Below, piece by piece: positions 19,695 to 28,348 of a stretch of DNA of 37,655 bases; positions within the stretch are counted from its first letter, which is position 1; each line of letters begins with the position of its first letter. A model generated the notes under the pieces. That model made no database searches. It was not told where the DNA came from and worked only from the letters and a program-made list of their open reading frames with translations. Source of the stretch: an uncultured Acidimicrobiales bacterium (lineage in GTDB: Bacteria > Actinomycetota > Acidimicrobiia > Acidimicrobiales > SZUA-35); contig CALAJQ010000043.1 of NCBI GenBank assembly GCA_937922785.1, positions 1-37,655 of the forward strand. The letters are read 5' to 3'. A program made the translations under genes and the position numbers.

Positions 19695-20930
19695 TCAACT
19701 CAACTGCTTGTAGCCCGCCAAGAACTTCTCCAACTTGCCAATAGCGGTTTCAAGCTCACGAACGCGAGGCAAGAAAACAAGCCGGAAATGATCGGGCTCG
19801 GGCCAGTTGAAACCGCCGCCTTGGACCATCAGAATTCGTTCCTCCAACAGGAAGTCCAAGATGAACTTCTCGTCGTCGACGATGTTGAACTTCTTTGTGT
19901 CGATCTTGGGAAACAGGTAAAGAGCACCCATCGGCTTGGTACAGCTCAGCCCGTCTATCGCGTTGATCATCTCCCACGCGACCTGGCGCTGGTCATAGAG
20001 TCGTCCGCCGGGAACAATGAACTCGTTGATGCTTTGATAACCGCCCAGCGATGCCTGAATTGCGTGTTGGGCGGGCACGTTTGCGCACAGGCGCATCGAG
20101 GCCAGCATTTCGAGCGCCCCGATGTAGCTCTTAGCTCTGCTCTTTGCGCCACTCACAGTCATCCAACCCGAACGGAAACCGGCAACTCGGTATGACTTAG
20201 ACAGTCCGCTCATCGTTATGAAGAACACGTCATCAGCTAGGGCGGCAATCGGTTGGTGAACGGCTTCGTCGTAGATGATTTTGTCGTAGATCTCATCGCT
20301 GAGAACGACGAGGTCATGTTCGCGGGCGACTTCCACGATTTCTTGCAGTAGCGCCTTGCTATAAACAGCACCGGTCGGGTTGTTCGGGTTGATGACGACG
20401 ATCGCCTTGGTCTTGTCGGTGATCTTGGCCTTGATGTCGGCAATGTCTGGGAACCAGTCAGCCGCTTCGTCGCATCGGTAGTGCACCGGCGTGCCACCAC
20501 TAAGGTTCGCTGCCGCCGTCCACAATGGATAGTCAGGTGACGGTACGAGCACTTCGTCGCCATTGTTCATCAGGCCTTGAAGTGACATCACAATTAGCTC
20601 CGAGACGCCATTGCCTATGTAGATATCGTTGATGTCGACCCCAGAGATGCCTTGCTTCTGGGTGTACTGCATGATTGCCTTACGAGCGGAGTAAAGGCCT
20701 TTGGAGTCTGAGTAGCCCTGAGAGTCAGGCAGATTCTTGATCATGTCTACAAGCAGCTCTTCGGGAGCTTCGAAGCCAAACGGGGCTGGGTTGCCGATAT
20801 TCAGCTTGAAGACCTTGTGGCCTTCTTCTTCTAGTCGGTTGGCTTCGTCAAGAATTGGGCCACGGATGTCATATAGGACATCATCCAGCTTGTTTGAACT
20901 GACGATCTGGTTTGGTGTGTTGTCCACCAA
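19695..20930 (-). CDS. alaA: PLP-dependent aminotransferase, AlaA-like (alanine:2-oxoglutarate type)
   Basis: The 411-residue protein is a fold-type I aminotransferase. It shows KVFKLNIGNPAPFGFEAPEE at the N-terminus, GYSDSKGLYSARKAI, NPNNPTGAVYSK, SDEIYDKI, and the PLP lysine in SGLSKSYRVAGFRSGW. The C-terminal arginine that binds the substrate carboxylate lies in DHFRLVFLP. These features and the length match AlaA, which makes alanine from pyruvate and glutamate. The start is TTG 20930, or GTG 20927 right after it; AGG lies five bases upstream. It begins six bases after the hydrolase stop, so the two are co-transcribed. Confidence 0.88.
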   Translation of the reverse strand: MVDNTPNQIVSSNKLDDVLYDIRGPILDEANRLEEEGHKVFKLNIGNPAPFGFEAPEELLVDMIKNLPDSQGYSDSKGLYSARKAIMQYTQKQGISGVDINDIYIGNGVSELIVMSLQGLMNNGDEVLVPSPDYPLWTAAANLSGGTPVHYRCDEAADWFPDIADIKAKITDKTKAIVVINPNNPTGAVYSKALLQEIVEVAREHDLVVLSDEIYDKIIYDEAVHQPIAALADDVFFITMSGLSKSYRVAGFRSGWMTVSGAKSRAKSYIGALEMLASMRLCANVPAQHAIQASLGGYQSINEFIVPGGRLYDQRQVAWEMINAIDGLSCTKPMGALYLFPKIDTKKFNIVDDEKFILDFLLEERILMVQGGGFNWPEPDHFRLVFLPRVRELETAIGKLEKFLAGYKQLS

Positions 20931-20936
20931 TCAAAC

Positions 20937-21689
20937 CTAGTCAGCCAGGGCGATGGTCGCTTTGATAAACGCCACGAATTGCTCCGGGTGTGTTCGGTGG
21001 CATGGGTGGGCAGCATCAGGTGCGGCCATAAGTGAGCCTTGGGGCAAGTTCTTGGCTAGCCATTCCGCCCGGGCGATATGGCGGGGGATTGATTGGCCGC
21101 CATAGCCAACAAGCGTGGGCACTGGAACAGTCGACGGATCGAAGGGCGGATCCATCTCCCGCACGTTGGTTAGGTCGCTTTTAAGCGCTGGGGCCTCGGC
21201 GACGAGAGCCTTACGCGCTTGTTCACCCATTCGATCGAATGCTGATTCACCTACAACTCGTCGATACATCCACCGAACCAGGTGTTCGGGATCTTCAGGT
21301 GGGTCGGGGTGAGGACCCGGCTCGTCAGTTGGTAGCACGATGCCAGGAATTGGAGGCTCGAAAACCCCGAGGACAGGAATCAGTTCGGGTTGTTGAGCGG
21401 CGGCCAACATTGATACGACGCCGCCATAGGAATGGCCGATGACAATACTGGGCTGATCCTCAATCAGTCCGAGGAGATCCTCAACATGGTCATTAAGCGA
21501 GGTAGCCAGGGGTAGGTCGAGGCTTGCCCCGTAGCCGCGGCGGTCATAGACAGTGGTGTTGTAATCACCAAGGCGTTGGACCACACCTCTAAATGCCATG
21601 CCCCGATCAAGAGCGCCGTGGACCAAGATGATGTTGCCCGCGGGCTCGTCATAGGCCTCGTGCAGAATTGAAGTTACTGGGTCTGTCAC
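20937..21689 (-). CDS. Alpha/beta hydrolase
   Basis: The 250-residue protein has the alpha/beta hydrolase fold: the oxyanion segment ILVHGALDRG (about residues 20-29), VYDRRGYGAS, the nucleophile elbow IGHSYGGVVS (Ser near residue 86), and the catalytic histidine region AAHPCHRTHPEQF near the C-terminus. The acid is probably Asp in the strand before the His. A Pro-rich lid lies near 115-135. The substrate is unknown. Start GTG 21689. It is the first gene of a two-gene unit with the alaA-like gene. Confidence 0.82.
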   Translation of the reverse strand: MTDPVTSILHEAYDEPAGNIILVHGALDRGMAFRGVVQRLGDYNTTVYDRRGYGASLDLPLATSLNDHVEDLLGLIEDQPSIVIGHSYGGVVSMLAAAQQPELIPVLGVFEPPIPGIVLPTDEPGPHPDPPEDPEHLVRWMYRRVVGESAFDRMGEQARKALVAEAPALKSDLTNVREMDPPFDPSTVPVPTLVGYGGQSIPRHIARAEWLAKNLPQGSLMAAPDAAHPCHRTHPEQFVAFIKATIALAD

Positions 21690-21741
21690 GTCGCCGAACC
21701 TACATCAGTCTCGGCTCTGGTCCATATTCGACTGGTACCTA

Positions 21742-22809
21742 CTACTGGAGAACTGGCATCAACAGCGAGGTGTAAGTGCCCGAGTCAGCCGACCGAAACA
21801 GCAACGGCTGGTCTGGCGAGGTTGCCTCGATGACGATTTCAGCACCCACTGCGTGTTTTGCTGCCGAAGCTGCGAATTCGGGGTTGACCCAAGTCTCCAG
21901 AAATTTGCCGATAGTGCGGGCCGTGACTTCATCAGACGAAGGGCCTCTGGAAAGTCGGATTTGTTGGTTTCCAACGCAGAGCCGTAGCGGTTCAGGTCCC
22001 CGGAATTTGCTTAGCGCCTCTAGTAATTCTGCACGGTCACAAGTCAGCTGGGTGGTAGGCACGCTTTGACGGTTGAGAACTTGTTCATAAGGAGGAAATT
22101 CGATTGGCAGTCGGGGTGCGGAGATCGATATTCCTCTGCCTGTGGCGGTTAGACCGCCGTGCTCGTTCGCGATGAGCTTGACTTCTTGGCTAGTTGAGCC
22201 TTCTAGAACACAAGCCCACTCGGTCAATCTCGCGGCCGCCAACACAATTGCGAAATCAGAGCCTGCATTCGTAGGAACACAATCGCGAATCGAAAGCCTG
22301 TAGCTATCTGTGGCGACAAACCGAAGCGAATGGTCCTTGATCTCAACGAGTACACACATCAGATGTGGAGCAGTCATGTCGGTGCCAGCTGTTGGCACTA
22401 TCTGGCCGATCGCTTCAAGCAGAGTCTCGGCCAAAACGACGGTTGGTTCGACTGGCTTCGCTGGTCTGGAAGATTGGCCGTAACCGATCCCCGCCGCTAC
22501 CTCTGCGGCGTTGACCGCAGCCTCCTCAAGCTGTTCGACGTGGGCGCGAATGAAATCAGCACGTTCAGATGGATCCATCCCTGCCGCCTCTGACACCTGG
22601 TCGAGCGACAATCCCATGGTGCGCAGATCTCTAATTAGCTCGGCATCGGCGATCTGACTTGGGAAGAAACGTCGGTATCGGTTCGATTGGTCAACAAACC
22701 CGGGCGACAACAGCCCTCTGTCGCAATAAAAGCGCACTGCGCTCACAGACAATCGAGCCTGTAACGCAAATTGCCCGATACCAATCGATTGCTCAGCCAT
22801 TGGCCTCAT
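21742..22809 (-). CDS. MerR-type DNA-binding domain fused to a DNA polymerase III beta-clamp-like domain
   Basis: The 355-residue protein opens with a MerR helix-turn-helix (about residues 8-75): IGQFALQARLSVSAVRFYCD, then NRYRRFFPSQIADAELIRDL, then a dimerisation helix to about 105. The rest resembles DnaN clamp domains 2 and 3. LLEAIGQIVPTAG, then FVATDSYRLSIRD, match the central clamp domain, and the last residues LLMPVLQ mirror the end of DnaN (MPMRL-like). It may be a regulator whose sensor is a clamp fold, or one that docks like a clamp. Its start overlaps the end of the yunG-like gene by 17 bases (ATG 22809; 22800 also possible). I believe related fusions occur in other actinobacteria. 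Confidence 0.8.
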   Translation of the reverse strand: MRPMAEQSIGIGQFALQARLSVSAVRFYCDRGLLSPGFVDQSNRYRRFFPSQIADAELIRDLRTMGLSLDQVSEAAGMDPSERADFIRAHVEQLEEAAVNAAEVAAGIGYGQSSRPAKPVEPTVVLAETLLEAIGQIVPTAGTDMTAPHLMCVLVEIKDHSLRFVATDSYRLSIRDCVPTNAGSDFAIVLAAARLTEWACVLEGSTSQEVKLIANEHGGLTATGRGISISAPRLPIEFPPYEQVLNRQSVPTTQLTCDRAELLEALSKFRGPEPLRLCVGNQQIRLSRGPSSDEVTARTIGKFLETWVNPEFAASAAKHAVGAEIVIEATSPDQPLLFRSADSGTYTSLLMPVLQ

Positions 22810-23185
22810 TTAAGTGTTGGTCAACCCTTAGGCGAAAGTCGTCCCATCGTTTCAACAACGAAGGCTTGATAGGGCCTGCAGTCGCAAAGAACTCGGCATC
22901 AAGTGTCACGGTGTCTACAAACTCTTCGGTTCCATCGAACTGCTCCTTTGTCACATCAACCTCGGTTCCGTCGCTGAGAACGTTCCAATAATGGTGCTCG
23001 CTCATTTCGCCGTTTCGGAACACTTTGGCCATCTTAAGATCTCCGCCACAGCGATCTCGAACGATCAGCGAAGACACGTCGCAATGGCCGGCGGCTGGAT
23101 TCGAGGCATCCCATCCACGGTCGGTGTCTGAGGTCTCAAAAGACCAACTAGAACGGATGGCTGCTTCAAGGTTTGGATCAATCAT
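22793..23185 (-). CDS. YunG-like protein of unknown function
   Basis: This protein of about 130 residues fits the YunG family pattern: LEAAIRSSWSFETSDTD, then an Asn-Pro-Ala-Gly-His-Cys run (NPAAGHCDVSSLIV), GGDLKMAKV, HHYWNVLSDGTEVDVT and KEQF. The conserved Cys, His and Trp suggest an enzyme-like pocket, but no activity is established that I know of. ATG 23185 is preferred over an upstream TTG at 23209. It overlaps the MerR-clamp gene, so both are made from one transcript. A perfect 9-3-9 palindrome lies 14 bases before the ATG. Confidence 0.7.
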   Translation of the reverse strand: MIDPNLEAAIRSSWSFETSDTDRGWDASNPAAGHCDVSSLIVRDRCGGDLKMAKVFRNGEMSEHHYWNVLSDGTEVDVTKEQFDGTEEFVDTVTLDAEFFATAGPIKPSLLKRWDDFRLRVDQHLNEANG

Positions 23186-23198
23186 GTGGGCATTGTGA

Positions 23199-23219
23199 AC
23201 TCTCAACAAGGTTGAGAGT
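23199..23219. promoter_or_regulatory. Perfect 9-3-9 palindrome, candidate MerR operator
   Basis: ACTCTCAAC (23199-23207), AAG, GTTGAGAGT (23211-23219). MerR-family dimers bind such inverted repeats inside promoter spacers. It sits just upstream of the yunG/merR-clamp pair and between it and the divergent coxS, so autoregulation or control of both directions is plausible. Confidence 0.6.
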
Positions 23220-23220
23220 C

Positions 23221-23304
23221 AATAGCCAAAACCCAATAGCCAAACCCACTAGCTGTGCTCGGTTCGACGATCCGGAGGACGTAACGACTGGGCAATCGGT
23301 CGTT
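23221..23304 (+). promoter_or_regulatory. coxS upstream region: tandem 14-base repeat and inverted repeat
   Basis: AATAGCCAAAACCC (23221-23234) is followed at once by AATAGCCAAACCC (23235-23247). Further down, AACGAC (23283-23288) and GTCGTT (23299-23304) form an inverted repeat. A weak promoter candidate is TTGGCG (23308) and AATAGT (23332) with 18-base spacing. These could be activator sites for the cox operon; the sequence alone does not prove it. Confidence 0.35.
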
Positions 23305-23374
23305 TGATTGGCGCGGATTGGCTGAAAGTGGAATAGTCGACTTCTATCCAAAACACGACACACAGGGGGATCTT

Positions 23375-23836
23375 GTGAAAGTCGACTTAACAGTCAACGG
23401 CAGCGCTATGTCAGCCGATGTAGAGCCTCGCACACTTCTAGTGCACCTAATTCGCGACGATCTGGACTTGACCGGAACCAATGTGGGATGCGATACATCC
23501 TCTTGCGGCGCCTGCACAGTTCACGTAAACGGCGAGTCCGTAAAGAGCTGCACGATGTTTGCAGTTCAGGCCCAAGGCCTGGAAATAACCACCATTGAAG
23601 GCATGGCCGCCGATGACGGCACGCTGCATCCAATGCAGGAAGCTTTCCGCCAATGTCACGGATTGCAGTGCGGTTACTGCACGCCGGGAATGGTAATGGC
23701 AGCGACATCACTGCTGAAACAGAACCCGAGCCCATCAGAAGCCGAAGTGCGCGAGGGCCTTGAAGGCAACCTCTGTCGCTGTACCGGCTACCACAACATT
23801 GTTAAGTCTGTAATGAGTGCAGCAGGAGGCGCATAA
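23375..23836 (+). CDS. coxS: CO dehydrogenase-type small subunit, 2Fe-2S
   Basis: The 153-residue iron-sulfur subunit passes electrons from the molybdenum site to FAD. The plant-type cluster is bound by Cys in [18 protein letters not shown] plus the later Cys in VKSC. The C-terminal four-helix cluster uses [12 protein letters not shown] and [13 protein letters not shown]. All eight cysteines are present. The start is GTG 23375, with AGGGGGA four bases upstream; a longer frame from 23318 lacks such a site. The coxL ATG follows the stop directly. The S-L-M gene order is typical of form II enzymes. Confidence 0.93.
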   Translation: MKVDLTVNGSAMSADVEPRTLLVHLIRDDLDLTGTNVGCDTSSCGACTVHVNGESVKSCTMFAVQAQGLEITTIEGMAADDGTLHPMQEAFRQCHGLQCGYCTPGMVMAATSLLKQNPSPSEAEVREGLEGNLCRCTGYHNIVKSVMSAAGGA

Positions 23837-26194
23837 ATGACTATCGGAACTCCAATGCTTCGCAAAGAGGACCCAAAGCTCCTCACCGGCGAGGGCAAGT
23901 TTGTAGATGACATCCACGTTTCGGGGGAACTGTGGATGGGCATGGTTCGAAGCCCAATGGCTCACGCGAAGATACTCTCGGTTGACGTATCTGAGGCGCT
24001 GAAAATGCCGGGTGTCCATTCCGCTTATAGCGGCGCCGACCTCAACGGCATGGGTCTCTGGGCAGCACCGCTGCCTTGTGCATGGCCTGTTACCGAAGAC
24101 ATGGTCAACCCTCCGCATTTCCCAGTGGCCGCAGAATACGCCCGACACGTCGGCGAGATTGTCGCCGTTGTTCTGGCCGACAGCCGTTACGGGGCAGCTG
24201 ATGCAGCAGAAGCCGTGATTGTCGACTTCGAGCAGCTTCCAGCTGTTGCGTCACTTGATGAGGCTGTTGCCGACTCGAAGATGGCCCACTCTGACCTTTC
24301 AACAAACAAGGCTTACCACTGGGCCCTGGAGCCCGACAATGCCGCTGTCGAAGCGGCGTTCGCTAACGCTGCTCACACTGTCACAGGCAACTTCGTACAG
24401 CAGCGAATGATCCCCGCTGCGATGGAACCCCGTGGAGTGCTGGCTGTCCCATCACCTCACGGCGGTGAGCTCACGCTCTACTCAGCAAGCCAGGTGCCGC
24501 ACCTCCTTAAGGTGTTGATTGCAGCTACAACTGGCCTGCCAGAAAACAAGCTTCGAGTGATCGCTCCGGCAGTTGGTGGCGGTTTCGGTGCAAAACTTAA
24601 CGTCAACCCCGACGAGCTATTGGCAGCGACACTGTCGAACAAGCTGGCCAAGCCGGTCCGCTGGACCGAAACCCGGTCTGAGGCTGCATTCTCAACCCAT
24701 CAGGGTCGAGGTCAGAACCAACGAATCGAGTTGGCCGCCGACGCTGATGGCAAAGTGACTGGCTGTCGAGTTCACCTCGACGCCGATATGGGCGCCTACA
24801 TGATGCTGATCACCCCAGGTGTGCCGCTTCTTGGCAGCTTCCTCTACACCGGCGTCTATGACATCCCGGCGTTCGGGTTTACCTGCGACGGTCACTTCAC
24901 AAACCTCACGCCAACCGACGCTTATCGAGGCGCAGGCAGGCCCGAGGCCTCATACGCCATCGAGCGAGCCATGGACATGTTGGCCGCCGAAATGGGAATG
25001 GACCCGGCAGAACTGCGTCGCCGCAACTACATAGCTGGCGGCGACCACTTCGAGAACTTTACGGTCTCTTCGACGCTTGCCTTTGACTCTGGCCACTACG
25101 GCCCGAACTTAGACAAGGCGCTGGAGATGGCCGACTATGACGGTCTCCGGGCTGAACAGAAGAAGCGTCGTGACGCTGGCGATGCCAAGCAACTTGGAAT
25201 CGGCATGGTCACTTACGTTGAGATCTGCGGTCTGGCTCCCTCACGGGCCCTAGGCGGCTTGAACTTCAATTCTGGTGGCTGGGAGCATGCAACAGTACGC
25301 ATGTTGCCAACCGGCAAGGTTGAAGTTGTGTCCGGCTCTACGCCTCACGGTCAGGGACATGAGACATCATGGTCACAGATCATCGCCACCAAGTTCGGCA
25401 TGGACCCCAACGACGTTGAGGTACTCCATTCTGACACCGCCCTAAGCCCGCTCGGCTTGGACACCTACGGTTCCCGATCACTTTCTGTTGGTGGTGTGGC
25501 AATTGCCATGGCAGCTGACAAGGTCATCGAGAAGGCTCGCCTGATGGCTGCTCACATGTTTGAAGCAGCTCCAGGCGACGTCGAATATGAGAACGGCAGC
25601 TTCTCCGTTAAGGGCACACCAGCCAAGTCGGTGCACATTGCCGAACTCGGCTTCGGAGCCTTCCTTGCTCACGACCTTCCTGACGGCATGGAGCCAAACC
25701 TGCAAGAGCAGGTCAGCTTCGACCCACCGAACTTCGCATTCCCATTCGGCACCCATGTTGCTGTGGTGGAGATTGATGAAGGCACCGGCAACGTCGAACT
25801 GCTTGACTACATCGCAGTTGATGACTGTGGCAATCAGGTCAACCCACTGATTGTTGAAGGTCAGGTTCACGGCGGAATTGTGCAGGGCGTCGGCCAGGCA
25901 CTGTTCGAAGCCGCCGCATATGACGAAGACGGCAACTGCCAGAACCCATCATTCCTGGACTACTTGGTGCCCTCTCCAATGGAGATGCCAAACATCAAGA
26001 CCGACTACACCTACACCCCAAGCACTTCAAACATTCTTGGTGTGAAGGGCGTAGGCGAGGCTGGAACAATTGGTTCAGCGGCTGCGGTGATGAACGCTGT
26101 AGTTGACGGACTGAGTCCGCACGGAGTGAAAGATATGAAGATGCCGGCCACTCCCCAGAGGGTTTGGAACGCAATCCAGGGAGTAACAGTATGA
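23837..26194 (+). CDS. coxL: Form II CO dehydrogenase-type molybdenum large subunit
   Basis: The 785-residue subunit binds molybdopterin cytosine dinucleotide and is the catalytic part of a xanthine-oxidase-family hydroxylase. VGGGFGAKL, then DAYRGAGRPEASYA, then the C-terminal VKGVGEAGTIGSAA with its catalytic Glu are visible. AYRGAGR marks form II (also called BMS), whereas true aerobic CO dehydrogenases (form I) carry AYxCSFR. The cysteine that binds copper in form I is therefore absent, and CO oxidation is uncertain; a different substrate is quite possible. Its stop overlaps the coxM start (ATGA). Confidence 0.93.
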   Translation: MTIGTPMLRKEDPKLLTGEGKFVDDIHVSGELWMGMVRSPMAHAKILSVDVSEALKMPGVHSAYSGADLNGMGLWAAPLPCAWPVTEDMVNPPHFPVAAEYARHVGEIVAVVLADSRYGAADAAEAVIVDFEQLPAVASLDEAVADSKMAHSDLSTNKAYHWALEPDNAAVEAAFANAAHTVTGNFVQQRMIPAAMEPRGVLAVPSPHGGELTLYSASQVPHLLKVLIAATTGLPENKLRVIAPAVGGGFGAKLNVNPDELLAATLSNKLAKPVRWTETRSEAAFSTHQGRGQNQRIELAADADGKVTGCRVHLDADMGAYMMLITPGVPLLGSFLYTGVYDIPAFGFTCDGHFTNLTPTDAYRGAGRPEASYAIERAMDMLAAEMGMDPAELRRRNYIAGGDHFENFTVSSTLAFDSGHYGPNLDKALEMADYDGLRAEQKKRRDAGDAKQLGIGMVTYVEICGLAPSRALGGLNFNSGGWEHATVRMLPTGKVEVVSGSTPHGQGHETSWSQIIATKFGMDPNDVEVLHSDTALSPLGLDTYGSRSLSVGGVAIAMAADKVIEKARLMAAHMFEAAPGDVEYENGSFSVKGTPAKSVHIAELGFGAFLAHDLPDGMEPNLQEQVSFDPPNFAFPFGTHVAVVEIDEGTGNVELLDYIAVDDCGNQVNPLIVEGQVHGGIVQGVGQALFEAAAYDEDGNCQNPSFLDYLVPSPMEMPNIKTDYTYTPSTSNILGVKGVGEAGTIGSAAAVMNAVVDGLSPHGVKDMKMPATPQRVWNAIQGVTV

Positions 26195-27015
26195 TCCCCG
26201 CAGCCTTTGACTACGTGACTGCCGATTCTGCTGATGCAGCAATCGCAGCGCTCACCGAACACGGTGACGAAGCCAAGCTATTGGCCGGAGGCCACAGCCT
26301 CATTCCTTTGATGAAGTTCCGATTGGCGACACCGTCGGTACTTATCGACATTGGTCGACTCAGCGATCTGAGTTACATCAAAGAAGATGGTGACCAAGTT
26401 GCTGTCGGTGCCATGACCACCCACCGAGCAATTGAGAACAGCGATGTTCTGAAGGCTCAACTGCCGATGCTGGCCCATGTGGCTGGCCAGGTTGGAGACC
26501 CGTCAGTGCGTCACCGCGGAACACTCGGAGGCTCAATCGCTCACGGCGATCCAGCTTCGGACTTGCCCGCAGCGTTATTGGCGCTTGGTGGTTCGGTTGT
26601 TGTGAAGGGGCCAAACGGTGAGCGGACGATTGCTGCCGACGACTTCTTCACTGGCTTCTTGGAAACGGCGTTAGCTCCAGATGAGTTGATGACCGAGCTT
26701 CGGTTCCCGAAGATGCCTGACGCCAAGTGGAGCTATCAGAAGTTCAACCGCCGAGCCCAGGACTGGGCCATCGTCGGTGTAGCGGCGGTGACAAACCCGA
26801 TGAACACCAGCGTTGCGTTGGTGAACATGGGAGCTATGCCGCTGCGAGCCGAAGCAGTTGAAGCAGCCCTTCAGGGTGGTGCCTCAGCAGCAGATGCCGC
26901 AGCCAAGGCTGGTGACGGAATGAGTCCTCCCACGGACCTCAACGCTGATGCCAACTACCGAAATGCACTAGCTCAAACACTTGTGGCCCGGGCGCTAGCC
27001 GAAACCGGCGCCTAG
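26191..27015 (+). CDS. coxM: CO dehydrogenase-type medium subunit, FAD-binding
   Basis: The 274-residue flavoprotein subunit accepts electrons from CoxS. FAD-binding motifs are AGGHSLIPLMKFRLATP (about residues 32-48) and TLGGSIAHGDPASDLPAA (about 111-128), as in CoxM/CutM. The CO-dehydrogenase flavoprotein C-terminal domain follows. ATG 26191 overlaps the coxL stop (ATGA) and is preferred to an upstream in-frame start at 26164. A terminator hairpin follows 40 bases after the stop. Confidence 0.93.
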   Translation: MIPAAFDYVTADSADAAIAALTEHGDEAKLLAGGHSLIPLMKFRLATPSVLIDIGRLSDLSYIKEDGDQVAVGAMTTHRAIENSDVLKAQLPMLAHVAGQVGDPSVRHRGTLGGSIAHGDPASDLPAALLALGGSVVVKGPNGERTIAADDFFTGFLETALAPDELMTELRFPKMPDAKWSYQKFNRRAQDWAIVGVAAVTNPMNTSVALVNMGAMPLRAEAVEAALQGGASAADAAAKAGDGMSPPTDLNADANYRNALAQTLVARALAETGA

Positions 27016-27054
27016 ATTGTCCACAGGTCGTGGGACCTAGCTACTTTTGAGACT

Positions 27055-27091
27055 TGACCCCCTGTGTTCCGCAGGGGGTCAGTTGCGTTTT
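27055..27091 (+). terminator. Terminator of the cox operon
   Basis: TGACCCCCTG (27055-27064) and CAGGGGGTCA (27072-27081) pair perfectly around TGTTCCG, followed by GTTGCGTTTT. The hairpin contains the stop codon of the convergent methyltransferase gene. The tail is identical to that of the tuf terminator. Confidence 0.85.
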
Positions 27092-28122
27092 ACTGCCACG
27101 ATCACGTCGCGGTCGATTGTGGAGTCGACTTTGTGTCTCATGGTGTGCCCGCCGGTGACGGTGACTGGTTCAAAGCCAGCGACAGCTAGAACCCGGCTGA
27201 CGTCGCGACGCCCGGCGCGCTTTAAGTTCCAGGCCAAGCAGATCGAGCCGCCGGGGCGAGCCCATTGGTGCCACGCGGGCAGCACTCGCTCGAGCAGCTC
27301 GGAGGTGTCTGATTCTCTAGCTGAGCCCTGATGCTGAATGCCATAAGGCAAGTCCGACACGATCACGTCGACCGATCCGTTCTTGATGTGAAGCGACTCG
27401 TCTGCTCCGTCGGCGTTGAAAGTGTCGACGGTCTGGGCCTCGTCGGCTTTTTGGGCGGCCCGGTTCGGTGAAACCTCGAACGTCCGGTGGCGCTTCAGGC
27501 TGTCTTTGTTGGCGAACTTGTGCATCTTGTGTGGCAGGCGTTGGCGCTTGGCCCAGGTCTCGAGGAAGGACCCGTAGTGATCTAGCGAGGACCGGTCGGG
27601 CTCAATCCCTATTGCGCTCATGCCATAGGCAACAGCCCAGTTCAAGGACGTGCCGCGCCCACACATTGGGTCCAGCAAGGTTCCCGTTGGCTCAGCAGGG
27701 TTGATCCCAGCCGATGCCAACGCCATGTTTAACATCGCACGGGTGAGGCGCTCGTTGGTTTTGCCCCGATAGCGCTGAGTGGTCACCAGTTCGCTGCTGT
27801 ACGCCAGAGTCTCCGAAATTGAAAGCGGTTGGACCGGGCCGTCGTCTGCATGGTCTTCTTGCGCGCCAATTCTGAACAGCGCAGCCGACGCCGAGAGCTG
27901 GCCGACTATCGCAGCGACGGTTGTGTCATCCGCATCTACCGACTCATCTACTGAGAATCGCAAGAACTGGGAGCGGCCATCGCTGACCTGATCGATGTCT
28001 CCCACAGGTTCCATCTCGAGGGCAGTCAACACAAGGCGCAGCTCTGTGCTAGCGATCTCAAGTAGCGAGCCGGTAAAGACGCGATTTAGATCAGACTCCA
28101 GATAAAGGGTGTAGCGGTTCAT
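27079..28122 (-). CDS. RNA guanine-N2 methyltransferase-like protein (Trm11/UPF0020 family)
   Basis: The 347-residue protein has a divergent N-terminal part (about residues 1-95, possibly a THUMP-like fold) and a C-terminal methyltransferase domain. The SAM site reads LLDPMCGRGTSLNWAVAYG (about 148-166), and the catalytic motif is SDLPYGI, the N/D-PPY-like tetrad of N2-guanine enzymes such as Trm11 and TrmG10. QRYRGKTNERLTRAMLNMAL precedes the domain, as in that family. tRNA is the likely substrate, but the exact position is unknown. It is convergent with coxM and separates coxSLM from coxDE. Confidence 0.75.
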   Translation of the reverse strand: MNRYTLYLESDLNRVFTGSLLEIASTELRLVLTALEMEPVGDIDQVSDGRSQFLRFSVDESVDADDTTVAAIVGQLSASAALFRIGAQEDHADDGPVQPLSISETLAYSSELVTTQRYRGKTNERLTRAMLNMALASAGINPAEPTGTLLDPMCGRGTSLNWAVAYGMSAIGIEPDRSSLDHYGSFLETWAKRQRLPHKMHKFANKDSLKRHRTFEVSPNRAAQKADEAQTVDTFNADGADESLHIKNGSVDVIVSDLPYGIQHQGSARESDTSELLERVLPAWHQWARPGGSICLAWNLKRAGRRDVSRVLAVAGFEPVTVTGGHTMRHKVDSTIDRDVIVAVKRN

Positions 28123-28180
28123 AGAGGTCCGGTAACTGTAGGACGAACTGACTGCCTTGCTTCCACTTCAGAACCTCAGG

Positions 28181-28286
28181 CAAATGTCAGCTGGAGGTGA
28201 CAATTCCCCGTTCTGTCAGCTGGAGGTGACACTAATTGTCACCTGGGGCAGAAATTTGGGAGGAATGTCACCTGGGGCAGAAATTT
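28181..28286. repeat. Four-unit palindromic intergenic repeat, copy 2 (MITE-like)
   Basis: Left units TGTCAGCTGGAGGTGACA lie at 28185-28202 and 28214-28231. Right units TGTCACCTGGGGCAGAAA begin at 28237 and 28266. Unit spacing is 29 bases in each arm and the arm gap is 5 bases, the same as in copy 1 at 354-458. It sits between divergent genes. Confidence 0.85.
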
Positions 28287-28300
28287 GGGCGAACCACTAC

Positions 28301-28348
28301 CGAGGTAGCTGAAGCACTGGCGAGATAGCTGAAGCACTGGCGAGATAG
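28301..28348. repeat. Short 20-bp tandem repeat upstream of the MoxR-type ATPase gene
   Basis: CGAGGTAGCTGAAGCACTGG (28301-28320) is followed by an almost identical copy (28321-28340) and a partial third (CGAGATAG, 28341-28348). It abuts both the palindromic repeat and the possible GTG start at 28348. Confidence 0.75.
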
